Positions 20,555 to 30,011 are shown, counted from the stretch's first letter. The stretch: 64,000 nucleotides of DNA from Aphelenchoides besseyi (GCA_024699855.1 JAMPIQ010000007.1:40915-104914); one strand, 5' to 3'. Program-made: numbers and translations. Notes: a model not told the origin generated them from the sequence alone.

Positions 20555-21370
20555 TCAGGGAGGCGGGCTGGTTGAGCCTCCTGATTTCATCAGCGAGATC
20601 GGTACCTTATTGCCGATCGCACCATGCGGCCGAAACTCATTATAGTCTATACGCCAATCCTCCATCTTTTCGCGGGCATCCGCAAGGGTCAGGAACCAGT
20701 GCTGATTCAGACATTCGGCGCGGAAGCGGCCATTGAACGCTTCAATGAACGCATTGTCGGTCGGCTTGCCCGGGCGTGAGAAGTCCAAGGTGACGCCTTT
20801 GGCGTAGGCCCAAAGGTCAAGATCGCGAGACACGAACTCAGTCCCCTGATCGACACGGATCGTCTTCGGGTAGCCAACTTTCCGGCATACCCGTTCCAAG
20901 GTTTGCACGACATCTTCACCTCGATAGCTGTGACGTGGATCAAGCACCGGCACATAGCGCGAGAAGGTGTCGACCACCGTGAGCACCCGCAGTTTCTTGC
21001 CGGTCGCGAGTTGGTCGTGAACGAAGTCCATCGCCCAGACATCGTTCGGTCCAACGGCCATTTGCCGATCTTCCCGCAGCTTGGCTTTGACCCGTCGCTT
21101 CGGCGTCTTGTTACGCAGTTGCAGGCCCAAGTCTCTGTAAATGCGATAGGTTCGCTTGATGTTGGTCCCCCAACCCTCGCGCTCCAACAATACATGCACA
21201 CGACGATAGCCGTAGCGAACACGTATCTCGCAGATCTCACGAATACGACGTTCCAGACCGGCCTGATCGGCACGGCGAGAGGTGTAATGGTAGGTCGACC
21301 GATCGAAGTTCAGTGCCCCACAGGCACGCCGGATCGAGATCATCCAATCCCGGCACATGCCTTTCACCAT
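20555..21370 (-). CDS. IS3-family transposase OrfB (DDE integrase)
   Basis: This 271-residue catalytic subunit has an rve-type integrase core. Visible acidic residues are the D in AMDFVHD, the D in [13 protein letters not shown] and the E in [16 protein letters not shown], giving the DD(35)E pattern. The frame is open upstream of the ATG to about 21400 (LRPARKRE), consistent with production as an OrfAB fusion by -1 frameshifting at the AAAG near the orfA stop. The gene looks intact, so the element may still be active. Confidence 0.88.
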   Translation of the reverse strand: MVKGMCRDWMISIRRACGALNFDRSTYHYTSRRADQAGLERRIREICEIRVRYGYRRVHVLLEREGWGTNIKRTYRIYRDLGLQLRNKTPKRRVKAKLREDRQMAVGPNDVWAMDFVHDQLATGKKLRVLTVVDTFSRYVPVLDPRHSYRGEDVVQTLERVCRKVGYPKTIRVDQGTEFVSRDLDLWAYAKGVTLDFSRPGKPTDNAFIEAFNGRFRAECLNQHWFLTLADAREKMEDWRIDYNEFRPHGAIGNKVPISLMKSGGSTSPPP

Positions 21371-21390
21371 CTCGCGTTTCCGAGCAGGCC

Positions 21391-21657
21391 TTAGAGCTTT
21401 CGCCGAATGACATCCTGCAACATCTCACGGTCCAGCGTCAGGTCCGCGACGATCTTCTTCAACCGCGCATTCTCGTCCTCGAGCTGCTTCAGCTTCTTCA
21501 TCTCCGGCGGCAGCATGCCCGCGTATTTTTTCTTCCAGTTGAAATAGGTCGCCTGGCTGATCCCCGCCTTCCGGCAGATCTCCGCAACCGACACTCCTTC
21601 ATCACCCTGCTTCAGAATGAACGCCTTCTGTGCGTCCGAAAACTGTGATGCTTTCAT
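21391..21657 (-). CDS. IS3-family transposase OrfA
   Basis: This 88-residue protein starts [19 protein letters not shown], with the helix-turn-helix [21 protein letters not shown] and a C-terminal leucine-zipper-like helix ([18 protein letters not shown]). It binds the element ends and supplies the N-terminal part of the OrfAB transposase. It ends with VIRRKL just ahead of orfB. Confidence 0.9.
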   Translation of the reverse strand: MKASQFSDAQKAFILKQGDEGVSVAEICRKAGISQATYFNWKKKYAGMLPPEMKKLKQLEDENARLKKIVADLTLDREMLQDVIRRKL

Positions 21658-21775
21658 CGTCTTCCGTTCCTTTCCCAGCCAGGAAAATGCACCGGAAAAC
21701 TCTAACCAAAAACGGTCCAGTTTGAAGGGTTCAGATCACTTAAAAGGCTGGCAGCCACGCGGTGCCAGAAAGGGA

Positions 21776-21821
21776 TTGCGCGACTAAAATGAAAGCCTTA
21801 TATGTAGATACGTTTCTACAT
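21776..21821 (+). promoter_or_regulatory. Promoter and palindromic operator of the toxin-antitoxin pair
   Basis: TTGCGC at 21776 and TATATG at 21799 with a 17-bp spacer form a plausible sigma70 promoter. The -10 box runs into the near-perfect palindrome at 21802-21821 (arms ATGTAGA and TCTACAT around ACGT), which ends 10 bp before the antitoxin start. This is the usual arrangement for antitoxin-mediated autorepression. Confidence 0.65.
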
Positions 21822-21831
21822 GGAGGCGACT

Positions 21832-22086
21832 ATGGCTACGACTAACTTGACCAGCCGCGAACTGAATCACGATGTTGGCAGAGCGAAAAAAGCTGCTGAG
21901 GCAGGGCCTGTCGTTATCACCGATCGAGGCAGACCTTCGCATGTGTTGATGACGTACCGTGAGTTTGAGCGTCTGACAGGTAAGCGTCACAATCTTGTCG
22001 AGGCGCTTTCAATGCCAGGATTGTCGAATATCGATTTCGATCCGTCTCGGTCGGCCATTGCAACTCGCGAAGTTGATCTCTCTTGA
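21832..22086 (+). CDS. Phd/YefM-family antitoxin
   Basis: This antitoxin of about 84 residues starts MATTNLTSRELNHDVGRAKK, the N-terminal DNA-binding fold of Phd/YefM, with the PVVITDRGRPSHVLMTYREF strand-helix block. The start at 21832 is chosen because GGAGG sits 5 bp upstream; an in-frame ATG at 21820 lies inside the operator. The C-terminal part would neutralise the toxin by binding its active site. The TGA overlaps the TTG start of the toxin gene, giving translational coupling. Confidence 0.88.
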   Translation: MATTNLTSRELNHDVGRAKKAAEAGPVVITDRGRPSHVLMTYREFERLTGKRHNLVEALSMPGLSNIDFDPSRSAIATREVDLS

Positions 22087-22505
22087 AATACTTGCTCGAC
22101 ACAAACGTTGTCTCCGAGCTGCGTAAAGTGGGTGACGGTAAGGCTGATCTGAACGTGACGACTTGGTTAGGTGCCAAGGATTCTCGTGATCTGTATATTT
22201 CTGCCATAACAATTTTAGAGCTTGAGCGCGGGATACTCAGCATCCAGCGACGCGACATCGAGCAGGGCTCTCGCTTACGAGCCTGGATGGATAGCCGAGT
22301 TCGCCCGGAGTTCGCTGAGCGCATCCTCTCTATCAATGAAGCAATTGCGACGCGATGTGCTCACTTGCATATTCCGGATCGCCGCAATGAAGCAGATGCA
22401 CTCATTGCTGCGACAGCGATCGTGCATGGACTAGTGGTTGTCACACGCAACATTCATGATTTCCAAGGTACAGGCGTTGTTCTCGTAGACCCATGGCGTG
22501 CCTAA
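22083..22505 (+). CDS. vapC: VapC/FitB-like PIN-domain toxin
   Basis: This 140-residue PIN-domain ribonuclease starts at a TTG codon that overlaps the antitoxin stop (TTGA). The acidic metal-binding residues are visible in LLDTNVVSELRK, ILELERG, NEADALIAATA and VTRNIHDF. PIN toxins cut RNA, often tRNA, when not held by the antitoxin. The gene appears intact. With the adjacent antitoxin and operator it forms a complete type II module next to the IS. Confidence 0.9.
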   Translation: MKYLLDTNVVSELRKVGDGKADLNVTTWLGAKDSRDLYISAITILELERGILSIQRRDIEQGSRLRAWMDSRVRPEFAERILSINEAIATRCAHLHIPDRRNEADALIAATAIVHGLVVVTRNIHDFQGTGVVLVDPWRA

Positions 22506-22677
22506 AGACCGGCATGCGGGGTGCCTTGAAATTGTTTCTGCGAGCTCGGCAGGAATCTCATTGAGTTTTCGAAATGCAGAGGTCGGCCGTTCAGATTATA
22601 TCAAGGCGAAATGGCTTCGAGAAACAAGCCCGATACCTCAAAAGATATGTATTTTAACCTGTTGCCGGAGATGAAGG

Positions 22678-23568
22678 TCATAACGAAATGTGCCCAAGGG
22701 TAACGATGTTGCGTACTTCCGGCAGCAAAGGATTGCGGTTGTCGGGACTCCAAATGGCGTGAAGCTCTGCAACACATTCTTCTCGCAAATCCAAAGATCG
22801 AAAGATCACATCATCGAAGCAGGCGTTTTGGGTGCCGGCCGGAACTAGCGCCAGGCCGATGCCGGCGCTGACCAGTGAGAGGATGGCCTGAGAATGGGTC
22901 ATGCTTTGAACGACGCGGGGGGCAATACCGTTCTGCTCTATCAGTCTGGTCAGCTTGTCGTGCAGATAGCGTGCGGGCTGGGAAAACATGATGAAGGGCT
23001 CACCATTGAGCGCATCCAGCGCAGGTCGGCGTTTTGCGGCAAGAGGATGCGCGCGAGGGATGGCGAGCATCATGGGTTCGCGCGCAACGCACAGGCTTTC
23101 CAGATGATGATTGCCGGTAAGCGGGCGGGAAAGTCCGAGATCGATATCGCCGGCATTGATCGCTTGAAGCTGCTCGGCCGTTTCCATCTGCACCAGTTCG
23201 AGTTCGACCTGAGGTGTGGCAGTCCGCGCCCGACTGATGAACCTCGGCAGGAAACTATAGGTGCTGGCGCCGACAAAGGCGATTTTCACTGCTCCCGCAC
23301 TCCCGCGTGCTGCCCTTCTTGTCGCGGTTACCGCTGCATCCCCCTGTTCAAGCAGTTTCCGTGCCTCCGCCAGAAACGCTACCCCTGCCGGCGTCAGGAC
23401 GACGCTGCGGCTGGTTCTCTCGAAGAGTGTGACGTCGAGTTCCTGCTCCAGCAGCTTGATCTGCCGGCTGAGTGGAGGCTGGGTCATATTCAAACGCCGG
23501 GCCGCGCGGCTGAAATTCAGCTCGGCGGCGATGGCGACAAATGAACGGACCTGTCCCAAATCAAGCAT
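22678..23568 (-). CDS. LysR family transcriptional regulator
   Basis: This intact 296-residue protein has the N-terminal winged helix MLDLGQVRSFVAIAAELNFS, RRLNMTQPPLSRQIKLLEQELD, and a C-terminal effector domain of the CbnR/CatR type. It is transcribed divergently from the enolase-superfamily dehydratase with 112 bp between starts, the usual geometry for a LysR activator of the neighbouring gene. The inducer is probably a sugar diacid or its product, by inference. Confidence 0.9.
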   Translation of the reverse strand: MLDLGQVRSFVAIAAELNFSRAARRLNMTQPPLSRQIKLLEQELDVTLFERTSRSVVLTPAGVAFLAEARKLLEQGDAAVTATRRAARGSAGAVKIAFVGASTYSFLPRFISRARTATPQVELELVQMETAEQLQAINAGDIDLGLSRPLTGNHHLESLCVAREPMMLAIPRAHPLAAKRRPALDALNGEPFIMFSQPARYLHDKLTRLIEQNGIAPRVVQSMTHSQAILSLVSAGIGLALVPAGTQNACFDDVIFRSLDLREECVAELHAIWSPDNRNPLLPEVRNIVTLGHISL

Positions 23569-23680
23569 CTATTCAATCCTGGTATCAATATCCAACAGAA
23601 AACAACTTGGACTTAAATTGATTGCCGCGATATCAGTCAAGACGAGGGCCGCTCGGCGGGTGAAAATCAGAGAGGCGAAG

Positions 23681-24858
23681 ATGGATACGCAGCCAGCAAA
23701 AAACCGGCCACCGGCAAACAGGCCCTCGGCGCAGACAGCATTGCCTGGATAAAGCTTTCTTCGATTTTCCTGCCGCTGAAGGCGCCGATAAGCGATGCAA
23801 AGGTTTTGACCGGCAGGCAGAGGCCTTTGACCGAAGTCGCTTTTCTCTTTGCGGAAATAGAGACGAAGCACGGCCATAGCGGCATTGGGTTCAGCTATTC
23901 CAAGCGTGCCGGTGGTCCGGGTCAATATGAACACGCCAAGGAGATCGCGAGCGTCCTTATCGGCGAAGACCCGAACGACAATGGCAAGCTGTGGAACAAG
24001 CTTTGCTGGGCCGGAGCGTCGGTCGGTCGCAGCGGGCTTGCCGTCCAGGCGATAGCAGCCTTCGATGTGGCCTTGTGGGACCTCAAGGCGAAACGTGCAG
24101 GCCTGCCGCTTGCCAAGTTGCTCGGCGCCCCACCGCGATTCCGTGCAATGCTATAACACATCAGGTGGCTTCCTGTCGTCGCCGATTGAGGAAGTTCTCG
24201 ATAATGTCGAGCGCTCGGTTGCTGCGGGCATAGGTGGGATCAAGATCAAGGTCGGTCAGCCCGATATGGCTGTCGATCTCAAACGCGTTGCGGCGGTGCA
24301 TGAGCGCATCGGCGGCAGGGTGGCGATGATGGTCGATGCTAACCAGCAGTGGGATCGCCCCACCGCTATGCGTTTCGGCCGTCTCATGGAGCCCTATAAT
24401 CTGACATGGATCGAAGAGCCGCTCGATGCCTATGATGTCGAAGGCCATGCGGCGCTCGCGCCGCAACGCTCGATACACCGATCGCAACCGGCGAAATGCT
24501 GGCGAGCGTTCTGGAGCATATCTCGTTGATTGAGAATAAATCCGTCGATTTCATCCAGCCCGATGCGCCGCGCGTTGGGGGCATCACGCAATTCCTGAAA
24601 ATCTGCGCGCTGGCAGAGTCCAGGAAGCTGCAGCTTGCGCCCCATTTCGCCATGGAAATCCACCTCCATCTGGCGGCCGCCTACGAGCTTGAGCCTTGGG
24701 TGGAGCATTTCGACTGGCTCGATCCGCTTTTCAACGAGCGGCTGGAGATCAGGGATGGCCGCATGCTGGTGCCAAGCCGGCCAGGTCTTGGCATTACGCT
24801 TTCGGAACAGGCCGATCACTGGACGCGGGCCACGGCGGAATTTGGCAAGCGGCCGTAA
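23681..24858 (+). CDS. Enolase-superfamily dehydratase, L-talarate/galactarate dehydratase type (three frameshifts)
   Basis: Start ATG at 23681 behind AGAGAGGCG. Reading through shifts near 23715, 24130 and 24475 gives a protein of about 390 residues. It has the mandelate-racemase-type pattern: CWAGASVGRSGLAVQAIAAFD, GGIKIKVGQPD with the catalytic lysines, MMVDANQQWDR and WIEEPLDAYD with metal-binding acids, and APHFAMEIH with the catalytic histidine. The blocks match talarate/galactarate dehydratases, which remove water from C6 sugar diacids to give a 3-deoxy-2-keto acid. The neighbouring TctABC transporter and LacI gene support a diacid catabolism role. Confidence 0.78.
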
Positions 24859-24868
24859 GCGCGCTGCG

Positions 24869-25897
24869 TCAGGCGGTGCCGCGGGCAACGATGTGGAAAT
24901 CGATATTGATCATGGCCTCCACATTGCGGTCGCCTTCTATCTTTCTGAGAATGGAGCGCGCTGCCTTGGTGCCGATGTCACGGCGATCGATACGGATCGT
25001 TGTCAATGGCGGGTGTGTGTAGGGAGCAAAGTCAAAATCGCCGAAACCGATAACGGCAAGCTGATCGGGTATGCTGCAGCCGCGTGCGTTTGCTTCCGCC
25101 AGGGGCGCCGTGGGCGACGACGTCCGATGAACAGAATACGCCGAGCTTGCCTTGCCCACTGTCCAGAAGCTGCGCCATCGCCAATCTGCCGTCCCGAAAG
25201 GTAGAGGGTGAATTCATTTCCAGCGCTGGTAACTCGACATCCGCGACCCCTCTGAGGCGACCGACGAAACCGTCGCGGCGCTGAACGGCGCGGGGATCGT
25301 TGGCACCGATCTGGGCATAGCGGTCGTAGCCCTTGACCAGCAGATGCTCGGCCGCCAGAGCGCCAACCGCCGCATGCGAGAAGCCGACCGCAGTGTCGAG
25401 CGGTGAGGGGGGGTGGAATCCCATATCTCGACAATCGGCAGGCCCGCGCCTGTCAACATGGCGCGTGTCCCTTTAAGATGCGTGATGCCGGTGAGGACGA
25501 TGCCATCGGGACGGCGTGCCAAAATCGCGCGTGTCAGTTCCAGCTCGCGGGCATTGTCATAACCGGAAAGGCCAAGCAGCAGTTGATAGCCGGCGGCGAC
25601 GAGTTCAGCGTTAAGCCCCTCGATAGTCTCGGCAAAGATCGTGCTGGAAACGGTTGGGACGATCGCAGCGATCAGCCGGGTGCGCCGGGAAGCAAGGCCG
25701 CCAGCCAACAGATTAGGCACGTAACCCGTTTTTGCGATCACCCGCTCAATCACCTCCAGCGTGCGGGGCTTGACCAGAGCGGGAGTATTGATCGCCCGGG
25801 AAACCGTGACCGGCGAAACGCCCGCGAGCTTTGCAATGTCGGCGAGCGTGACCGGCCCGCCTGGTGCGATATAACTTCTTTTCTCGTAGTCGGTCAT
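24869..25897 (-). CDS. LacI family transcriptional regulator (two frameshifts)
   Basis: The helix-turn-helix is VTLADIAKLAGVSPVTVSRAI near residue 16, followed by the hinge and ligand domain (TRLIAAIVPTVSSTIFAETI, RRPDGIVLTGITHLKG). The frame breaks in a GGGGGGG run near 25406 and again near 25108. It resumes as SIPDQLAVIGFGDFDFAPYT, a standard LacI block, to 24869. The restored length of about 342 residues is normal. It is divergent from the TctCBA transporter, with matching operators between them, and probably represses both. Confidence 0.82.
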
Positions 25898-25914
25898 TTC
25901 TCGTTCCCCTCAAA

Positions 25915-25931
25915 ATGATTTACGCTTTCAT
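25915..25931. promoter_or_regulatory. Secondary LacI-type half-conserved operator
   Basis: ATGATTTACGCTTTCAT shares the GCTTTCAT arm with the better site at 26048-26063 and lies 18 bp upstream of the lacI-type start. A second, weaker binding site for autoregulation is plausible. Confidence 0.35.
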
Positions 25932-26021
25932 TTTGAGCATAATCAAGATGCGCGTCTAAAGTATTGTAGTGATTCAAGTCAATATGTTGAAACATAATGA
26001 TTAAAAAAACACCGTCTGCTG

Positions 26022-26063
26022 TTGCGGAAGAAATTTTTGGGGCTAAAATGAAAGCGCTTCCAT
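26022..26063 (+). promoter_or_regulatory. Promoter with LacI operator ahead of tctC
   Basis: TTGCGG at 26022 and TAAAAT at 26044 (16-bp spacer) form a possible promoter. Overlapping the -10 box is ATGAAAGCGCTTCCAT at 26048-26063, a near-perfect dyad around AAGCGCTT, the classic LacI/GalR operator core. Position and symmetry point to repression of the tct operon by the divergent LacI protein. Confidence 0.6.
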
Positions 26064-26133
26064 TTCTTCGGGAGGAGGGTTTCGAAGGGTGGTGAACAGT
26101 GCTGGCAGGAAGCCAGAAAGTGGAGGAATTACT

Positions 26134-27114
26134 ATGAACCTCAAGCGTTTCATGACGTTTGCGGCTGTCACAGCCGCAATATCCGCAACCGGTCTCCAGT
26201 CCAGTTTTGCCGAAGACTATCCGTCCAAGACGGTGACCGTCATTGTTCCTTTTGCCGCAGGCGGCAATACGGATACATTCGGCCGCCTTGTGGCTGAAGA
26301 ATTGGACAAGAGGCTGGGACAACGTTTCATCGTTGAAAACAAGCCCGGTGCCGGCGGCAATATCGGCCTTGGCGACCTAGCGCGGTCAAAGCCTGATGGC
26401 TATACGATCGGTATGGGAACGGTCAGTTCCAACGCGATCAATCAGACGCTCTACAAGACCTTGCCTTATGACAAGGAAAAGGGATTTGCGCCGATTTCGC
26501 TGATTGCAAGCCTGCCGAACGTGCTGGTTGTCAATCCGGATAAGATAAAGGCGAATTCCGTCAAGGAGTTGATCGCCTTCCTGAAGGCGGAGCCGGGCAA
26601 GCACACCTACGCCTCTTCCGGCGTTGGCACGTCCATCCATCTTGCGGGCGAGCTTCTGGCCACCAAGGCCGATCTCAAGATCACGCATGTGCCTTACAAA
26701 GGCAGCAGCCAGGCCATTCTCGACGTTGTTGGTGGCCATGTGGACATGATGTTCGATAATATTCCGACCGCTGCCCAGCAGGTGAAGGCCGGTAAGGTCA
26801 AGGCGCTAGCCGTCACCAGCCTGGAAAAAGCCAGCCTGCTGCCCGACGTGCCAACCATGGCAAGCGTCATTCCCGGTTTCGAGGCGACCTCGTGGCATGG
26901 TTTGTTTGCGCCTCCCGGCACCCCGCCGAAAATTGTCGAAAAGCTCAGCAAGGAAGTCCAGGAGATCATTGCGGATCCGGCGATAAAAGCGAAACTCGAA
27001 GCAATGGGTGTGACGCCGGTCGGCAATACGTCGGCCGAATTCCAGGCGTTCATCGACAAGGAAACGACGAAGTGGGCCGAGGTCATCAAGGCCGCGAACG
27101 TCCCGCCGCAGTGA
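26134..27114 (+). CDS. tctC: Tripartite tricarboxylate transporter binding protein TctC
   Basis: This intact periplasmic protein of 326 residues starts MNLKRFMTFAAVTAAISATG, a signal peptide. It has the Bug/TctC hallmarks YPSKTVTVIVPFAAGGNTDTF, VENKPGAGGNIG and VPYKGSSQAILDVVGGHVDM. The start at 26134 is set by GGAGG just upstream; the frame extends to 26089 without family similarity. It delivers a carboxylate, probably a sugar diacid given the neighbouring dehydratase, to TctA/TctB. Confidence 0.9.
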   Translation: MNLKRFMTFAAVTAAISATGLQSSFAEDYPSKTVTVIVPFAAGGNTDTFGRLVAEELDKRLGQRFIVENKPGAGGNIGLGDLARSKPDGYTIGMGTVSSNAINQTLYKTLPYDKEKGFAPISLIASLPNVLVVNPDKIKANSVKELIAFLKAEPGKHTYASSGVGTSIHLAGELLATKADLKITHVPYKGSSQAILDVVGGHVDMMFDNIPTAAQQVKAGKVKALAVTSLEKASLLPDVPTMASVIPGFEATSWHGLFAPPGTPPKIVEKLSKEVQEIIADPAIKAKLEAMGVTPVGNTSAEFQAFIDKETTKWAEVIKAANVPPQ

Positions 27115-27187
27115 TGCAGGCTGCCGGCCGGTATGATTTCCTTCGATGTCATTCCGGCCGGCTCATTTCCACAGCGAGTATAGTGCC

Positions 27188-27666
27188 ATGCTGAAGATAA
27201 AAAACGGTCGCGACTTCGCCGGCGGCGTGACGATGATTTTTGCCGGCCTGTTATTCATCTGGTTCGGTCGCAATCTGGAGATCGGGAACTCGTTCCAGAT
27301 GGGCCCTGGTTATTTCCCGACCATGCTGAGCCTGATCTTGATGGCGCTTGGCGCGTTGATCCTCATCCAGTCGCTGATGGTTGGCGTTGAAGAGGGTGAG
27401 ACCGAAACCTGGAACTGGAAAGCTTATTTCTGGTGATCCTCGCTCCCGTCGGCTTCGGTCTGCTGCTGGCAGGGCTTGGCCTTGCGCCCACGATGTTCCT
27501 GCTCATCGTTGGGGCCTCGGCTGCCAGTGGTTATGCCAACTGGCGTCACTCCATCCTGCTGGGCGTTTTCCTGGCGGGGTGCTCGGCCCTGCTTTTCACC
27601 AAGCTCTTGGCGCTCCCTCTTCGTGCCTTCGGACCGTGGATCCCCTTTATCGGTGACTTTTTCTAG
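27188..27666 (+). CDS. tctB: Tripartite tricarboxylate transporter small membrane subunit TctB (frameshifted)
   Basis: Start MLKIKNGRDFAGGVTMIFAG. Four hydrophobic segments are visible across two frames: GGVTMIFAGLLFIWF, MLSLILMALGALILI, then after a shift near 27430 PVGFGLLLAGLGLAPTMFL and SILLGVFLAGCSALLF. The restored length of about 159 residues is usual for TctB, which assists the large membrane subunit in the inner membrane. Confidence 0.82.
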
Positions 27667-27704
27667 GGCGTGCCAGTCAGCCCCGAAACCGGATTGTATT
27701 ACTT

Positions 27705-29204
27705 ATGGACATCATTTCTAACCTTTGGCTCGGCGCATCGACCGCTTTCCTGCCGATGAACCTGCTCTACGGCTTCATCGGTTGTCTTCTGGGAACTGCG
27801 ATCGGGGTGTTGCCGGGGCTTGGACCAACGGCCACGATCGCGATGCTCCTCCCGATCACCTTCGGCTTGCCGCCGGAATCCGCCCTCATCATGCTGGCCG
27901 GCATCTTTTATGGCGCGCAATATGGCGGCTCGACAACGGCCATTCTCATCAATCTGCCGGGGGAAAGCTCTTCCGTCGTCACCGTGATTGACGGTTACCA
28001 GATGGCCCGTAACGGCCGTGCCGGTACGGCTCTCGCAACCGCGGCCCTCGGCTCCTTCTTTGCCGGCACGGTGGCGACCATCCTGCTTGCGCTTGCCGCG
28101 CCGCCGCTTGCCGCGGTCGCGCTCAATTTCGGACCGGCCGAATATTTCTCGCTGATGGTTCTCGGTCTTGTCGCCTCCGTTGCGCTGGCCAGCGGCTCTC
28201 TGCTGAAGGCCTTCGCCATGATCCTCTTCGGCCTGCTGCTTGGCACAGTTGGCACAGATGTTGAAAGCGGCACGCCACGCTATGTCTTCGATATTCCAGA
28301 ACTCTATGATGGATTGAATTTCGTTGCCGTCAGCATGGGCATATTCGGTATTTGTGAAATCCTGCGCAATCTGGAAAACGAGCAGGAGCGTTCGGTTGGC
28401 GTCAAGCGTGTGACGGGACTGATGCTGACGAAGGACGATTTCCGGCGAATTTGTGCGCCCGTTTTGCGTGGCACCGCACTTGGGTCCTTCCTCGGTGTTC
28501 TGCCGGGCGGTGGGGCTATGCTGGCCTCCTTCGCTGCCTATGCTGTGGAAAAACGGGTTTCTCCCAACCGGGTCGAGTTCGGCAAGGGTGCGATCGAAGG
28601 GGTTGCTGCCCCTGAAGCCGCCAACAATGCCGGCGCGCAAACATCGTTCATTCCCATGCTCACCCTCGGCATTCCCGGAAACCCGGTCATGGCGTTGATG
28701 GTCGGTGCGATGATAATCCAGGGCATCACGCCCGGCCCGAATGTGATTTCCGAGGAGCCGAGCCTGTTCTGGGGCATGATCGTCTCCATGTGGTCGGGTA
28801 ATCTCATGCTCGTCATTCTGAACCTGCCGCTGATCGGGCTTTGGGTCCGGATGCTGACCGTGCCTTACCACCTTTTATTTCCGGCGATCATCGGCTTCTG
28901 CTGCATCGGCGCTTACAGCATCAACAACAGCGTTTTTGATGTCTTCGTCATGGCAGGTTTCAGCATTGTCGGTTTTGCATTGAGCAAGATGCGTTTCGAA
29001 CCGGCGCCGTTGCTGCTCGGCTTCATTCTGGGCCCGATGCTGGAGGAAAATCTGCGCCGTGCGATGCTGATCAGCCAGGGCGATCCGACGATCTTTCTGC
29101 GCAGCCCGCTTAGCCTGTCGCTGTTGATCTTTGCGGTTGCGGTGCTGGCGCTGGTACTGTCGCCGAGCATCAGCCGCAAACGGGAGGAAGCGTTCACCGA
29201 ATAG
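27705..29204 (+). CDS. tctA: Tripartite tricarboxylate transporter large membrane subunit TctA
   Basis: This intact 499-residue inner-membrane protein has about twelve membrane segments. Family blocks include GTAIGVLPGLGPTATIAMLLP near residue 30, FYGAQYGGSTTAILINLPGE near residue 70 and the second half-repeat FLGVLPGGGAMLASFAAYA. This internal duplication is typical for TctA. It is the transport channel, driven by an ion gradient, and completes a tctCBA operon. Confidence 0.92.
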   Translation: MDIISNLWLGASTAFLPMNLLYGFIGCLLGTAIGVLPGLGPTATIAMLLPITFGLPPESALIMLAGIFYGAQYGGSTTAILINLPGESSSVVTVIDGYQMARNGRAGTALATAALGSFFAGTVATILLALAAPPLAAVALNFGPAEYFSLMVLGLVASVALASGSLLKAFAMILFGLLLGTVGTDVESGTPRYVFDIPELYDGLNFVAVSMGIFGICEILRNLENEQERSVGVKRVTGLMLTKDDFRRICAPVLRGTALGSFLGVLPGGGAMLASFAAYAVEKRVSPNRVEFGKGAIEGVAAPEAANNAGAQTSFIPMLTLGIPGNPVMALMVGAMIIQGITPGPNVISEEPSLFWGMIVSMWSGNLMLVILNLPLIGLWVRMLTVPYHLLFPAIIGFCCIGAYSINNSVFDVFVMAGFSIVGFALSKMRFEPAPLLLGFILGPMLEENLRRAMLISQGDPTIFLRSPLSLSLLIFAVAVLALVLSPSISRKREEAFTE

Positions 29205-29348
29205 TGAGATTATAACAATCCCATCAGGTCGTTCGGCGACTATCTTGCTGCGGACGATCCGAAGCCGCGTGGCGACGGCCATGAAGGTTGTCCTGTGCGG
29301 GGGTATCGATGTATCTGGGGGCGGATACTCATTTGAACCTGCAGGCAC

Positions 29349-30011
29349 ATGGAAACATCGCTTTATCTGCCCATCAAAGGCTTTCTTGAAAAGGCGGGTT
29401 ACACCGTCAAGGGCGAGGTTGACGGTTGCGACCTCGTCGGTTTGAGCGATGGCGATCCGCCGGTTGTCGTGATTTGCGAGCTGAAACTGAGTTTTCAATC
29501 TGGAACTCATTTTGCAGGCCGTCGATCGCGCGGCTATCGCCGATGAAGTCTGGATCGCGGCGCGGGTCTCGGCCAGGGGTAAAGGCCGCGAAGCCGACAG
29601 GCGTTTTACCGCGACCTTTGCCGCAGGCTCGGGATCGGCATGCTCGGTATCGCCGATACCGGCGAGGTCAGCATGATCGTTGGTTCGATATCGCCGATGC
29701 CGCGAACCAATCCGAAACGGCGGTCGCGGCTCATGCGTGAACACCGGAAACGACGCGGCGATCCAACAGCAGGCGGAAGCACTCGCGCGCCGATCATGAC
29801 CGCGTATCGCCAGCAGGCGCTTGGCTGCGCTTTGGCGCTATCGTCAGGGCCGATGCGTGTGCGTCAGGTCAGGTCCAGCATTCCGGATGCGGGGAAGATC
29901 CTGCTTGCGAATGTTTATGGCTGGTTTGAGCGGCTCGATCGAGGAGTGTATGGCCTGACGCCGGCTGGATGTGAAGCCTTGCGGCGATGGCCGCAGCAGG
30001 ACCGCATTTGA
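29349..30011 (+). CDS. DUF2161 family protein, PD-(D/E)XK-like (two frameshifts)
   Basis: Start METSLYLPIKGFLEKAGYTV. The block VDGCDLVGLSDG followed by VVVICELKLSF carries the D...ExK pattern of a PD-(D/E)XK nuclease-like core. The frame shifts in a TTTT run near 29502 and another near 29615, then reads LGIADTGEVSMIVGS, STRAPIMTAYRQQALGCAL and LLANVYGWFERLDRGVYGLT to 30011. The restored protein is about 220 residues and matches my memory of rhizobial DUF2161 proteins, whose function is unknown. No mobile-element or restriction partner is adjacent. Confidence 0.65.

Larger units (their letters stand above)
20453..21738 (-). mobile_element. IS3-family insertion sequence, IS407-like group
   Basis: The element spans about 1.29 kb with two overlapping transposase genes on the minus strand (orfA 21391-21657, orfB 20555-21370). 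The ends TGACCTG at 20453 and, inverted, TGATCTG ending at 21738 are similar over about 38 bp, closing with TTAGAG in both copies. The left border coincides with the point where the amidohydrolase reading frame is broken. Flanking 4-mers (CGGT left, CTTA right) differ, so no target duplication is visible. This suggests a deletion or recombination after insertion. Confidence 0.75.

Noticed and set aside
20503..21733. Shorter IS boundary starting at TGAACC on both sides
   Set aside because: TGAACC occurs near both ends, but the outer TGACCTG at 20453 matches the exact break of the amidohydrolase frame and aligns over about 38 bp with the right end.
27699..28871. 390-codon minus-strand open frame
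   Set aside because: Antisense to the intact tctA gene; the protein is low-complexity, rich in H, R, D and G, with no domain.
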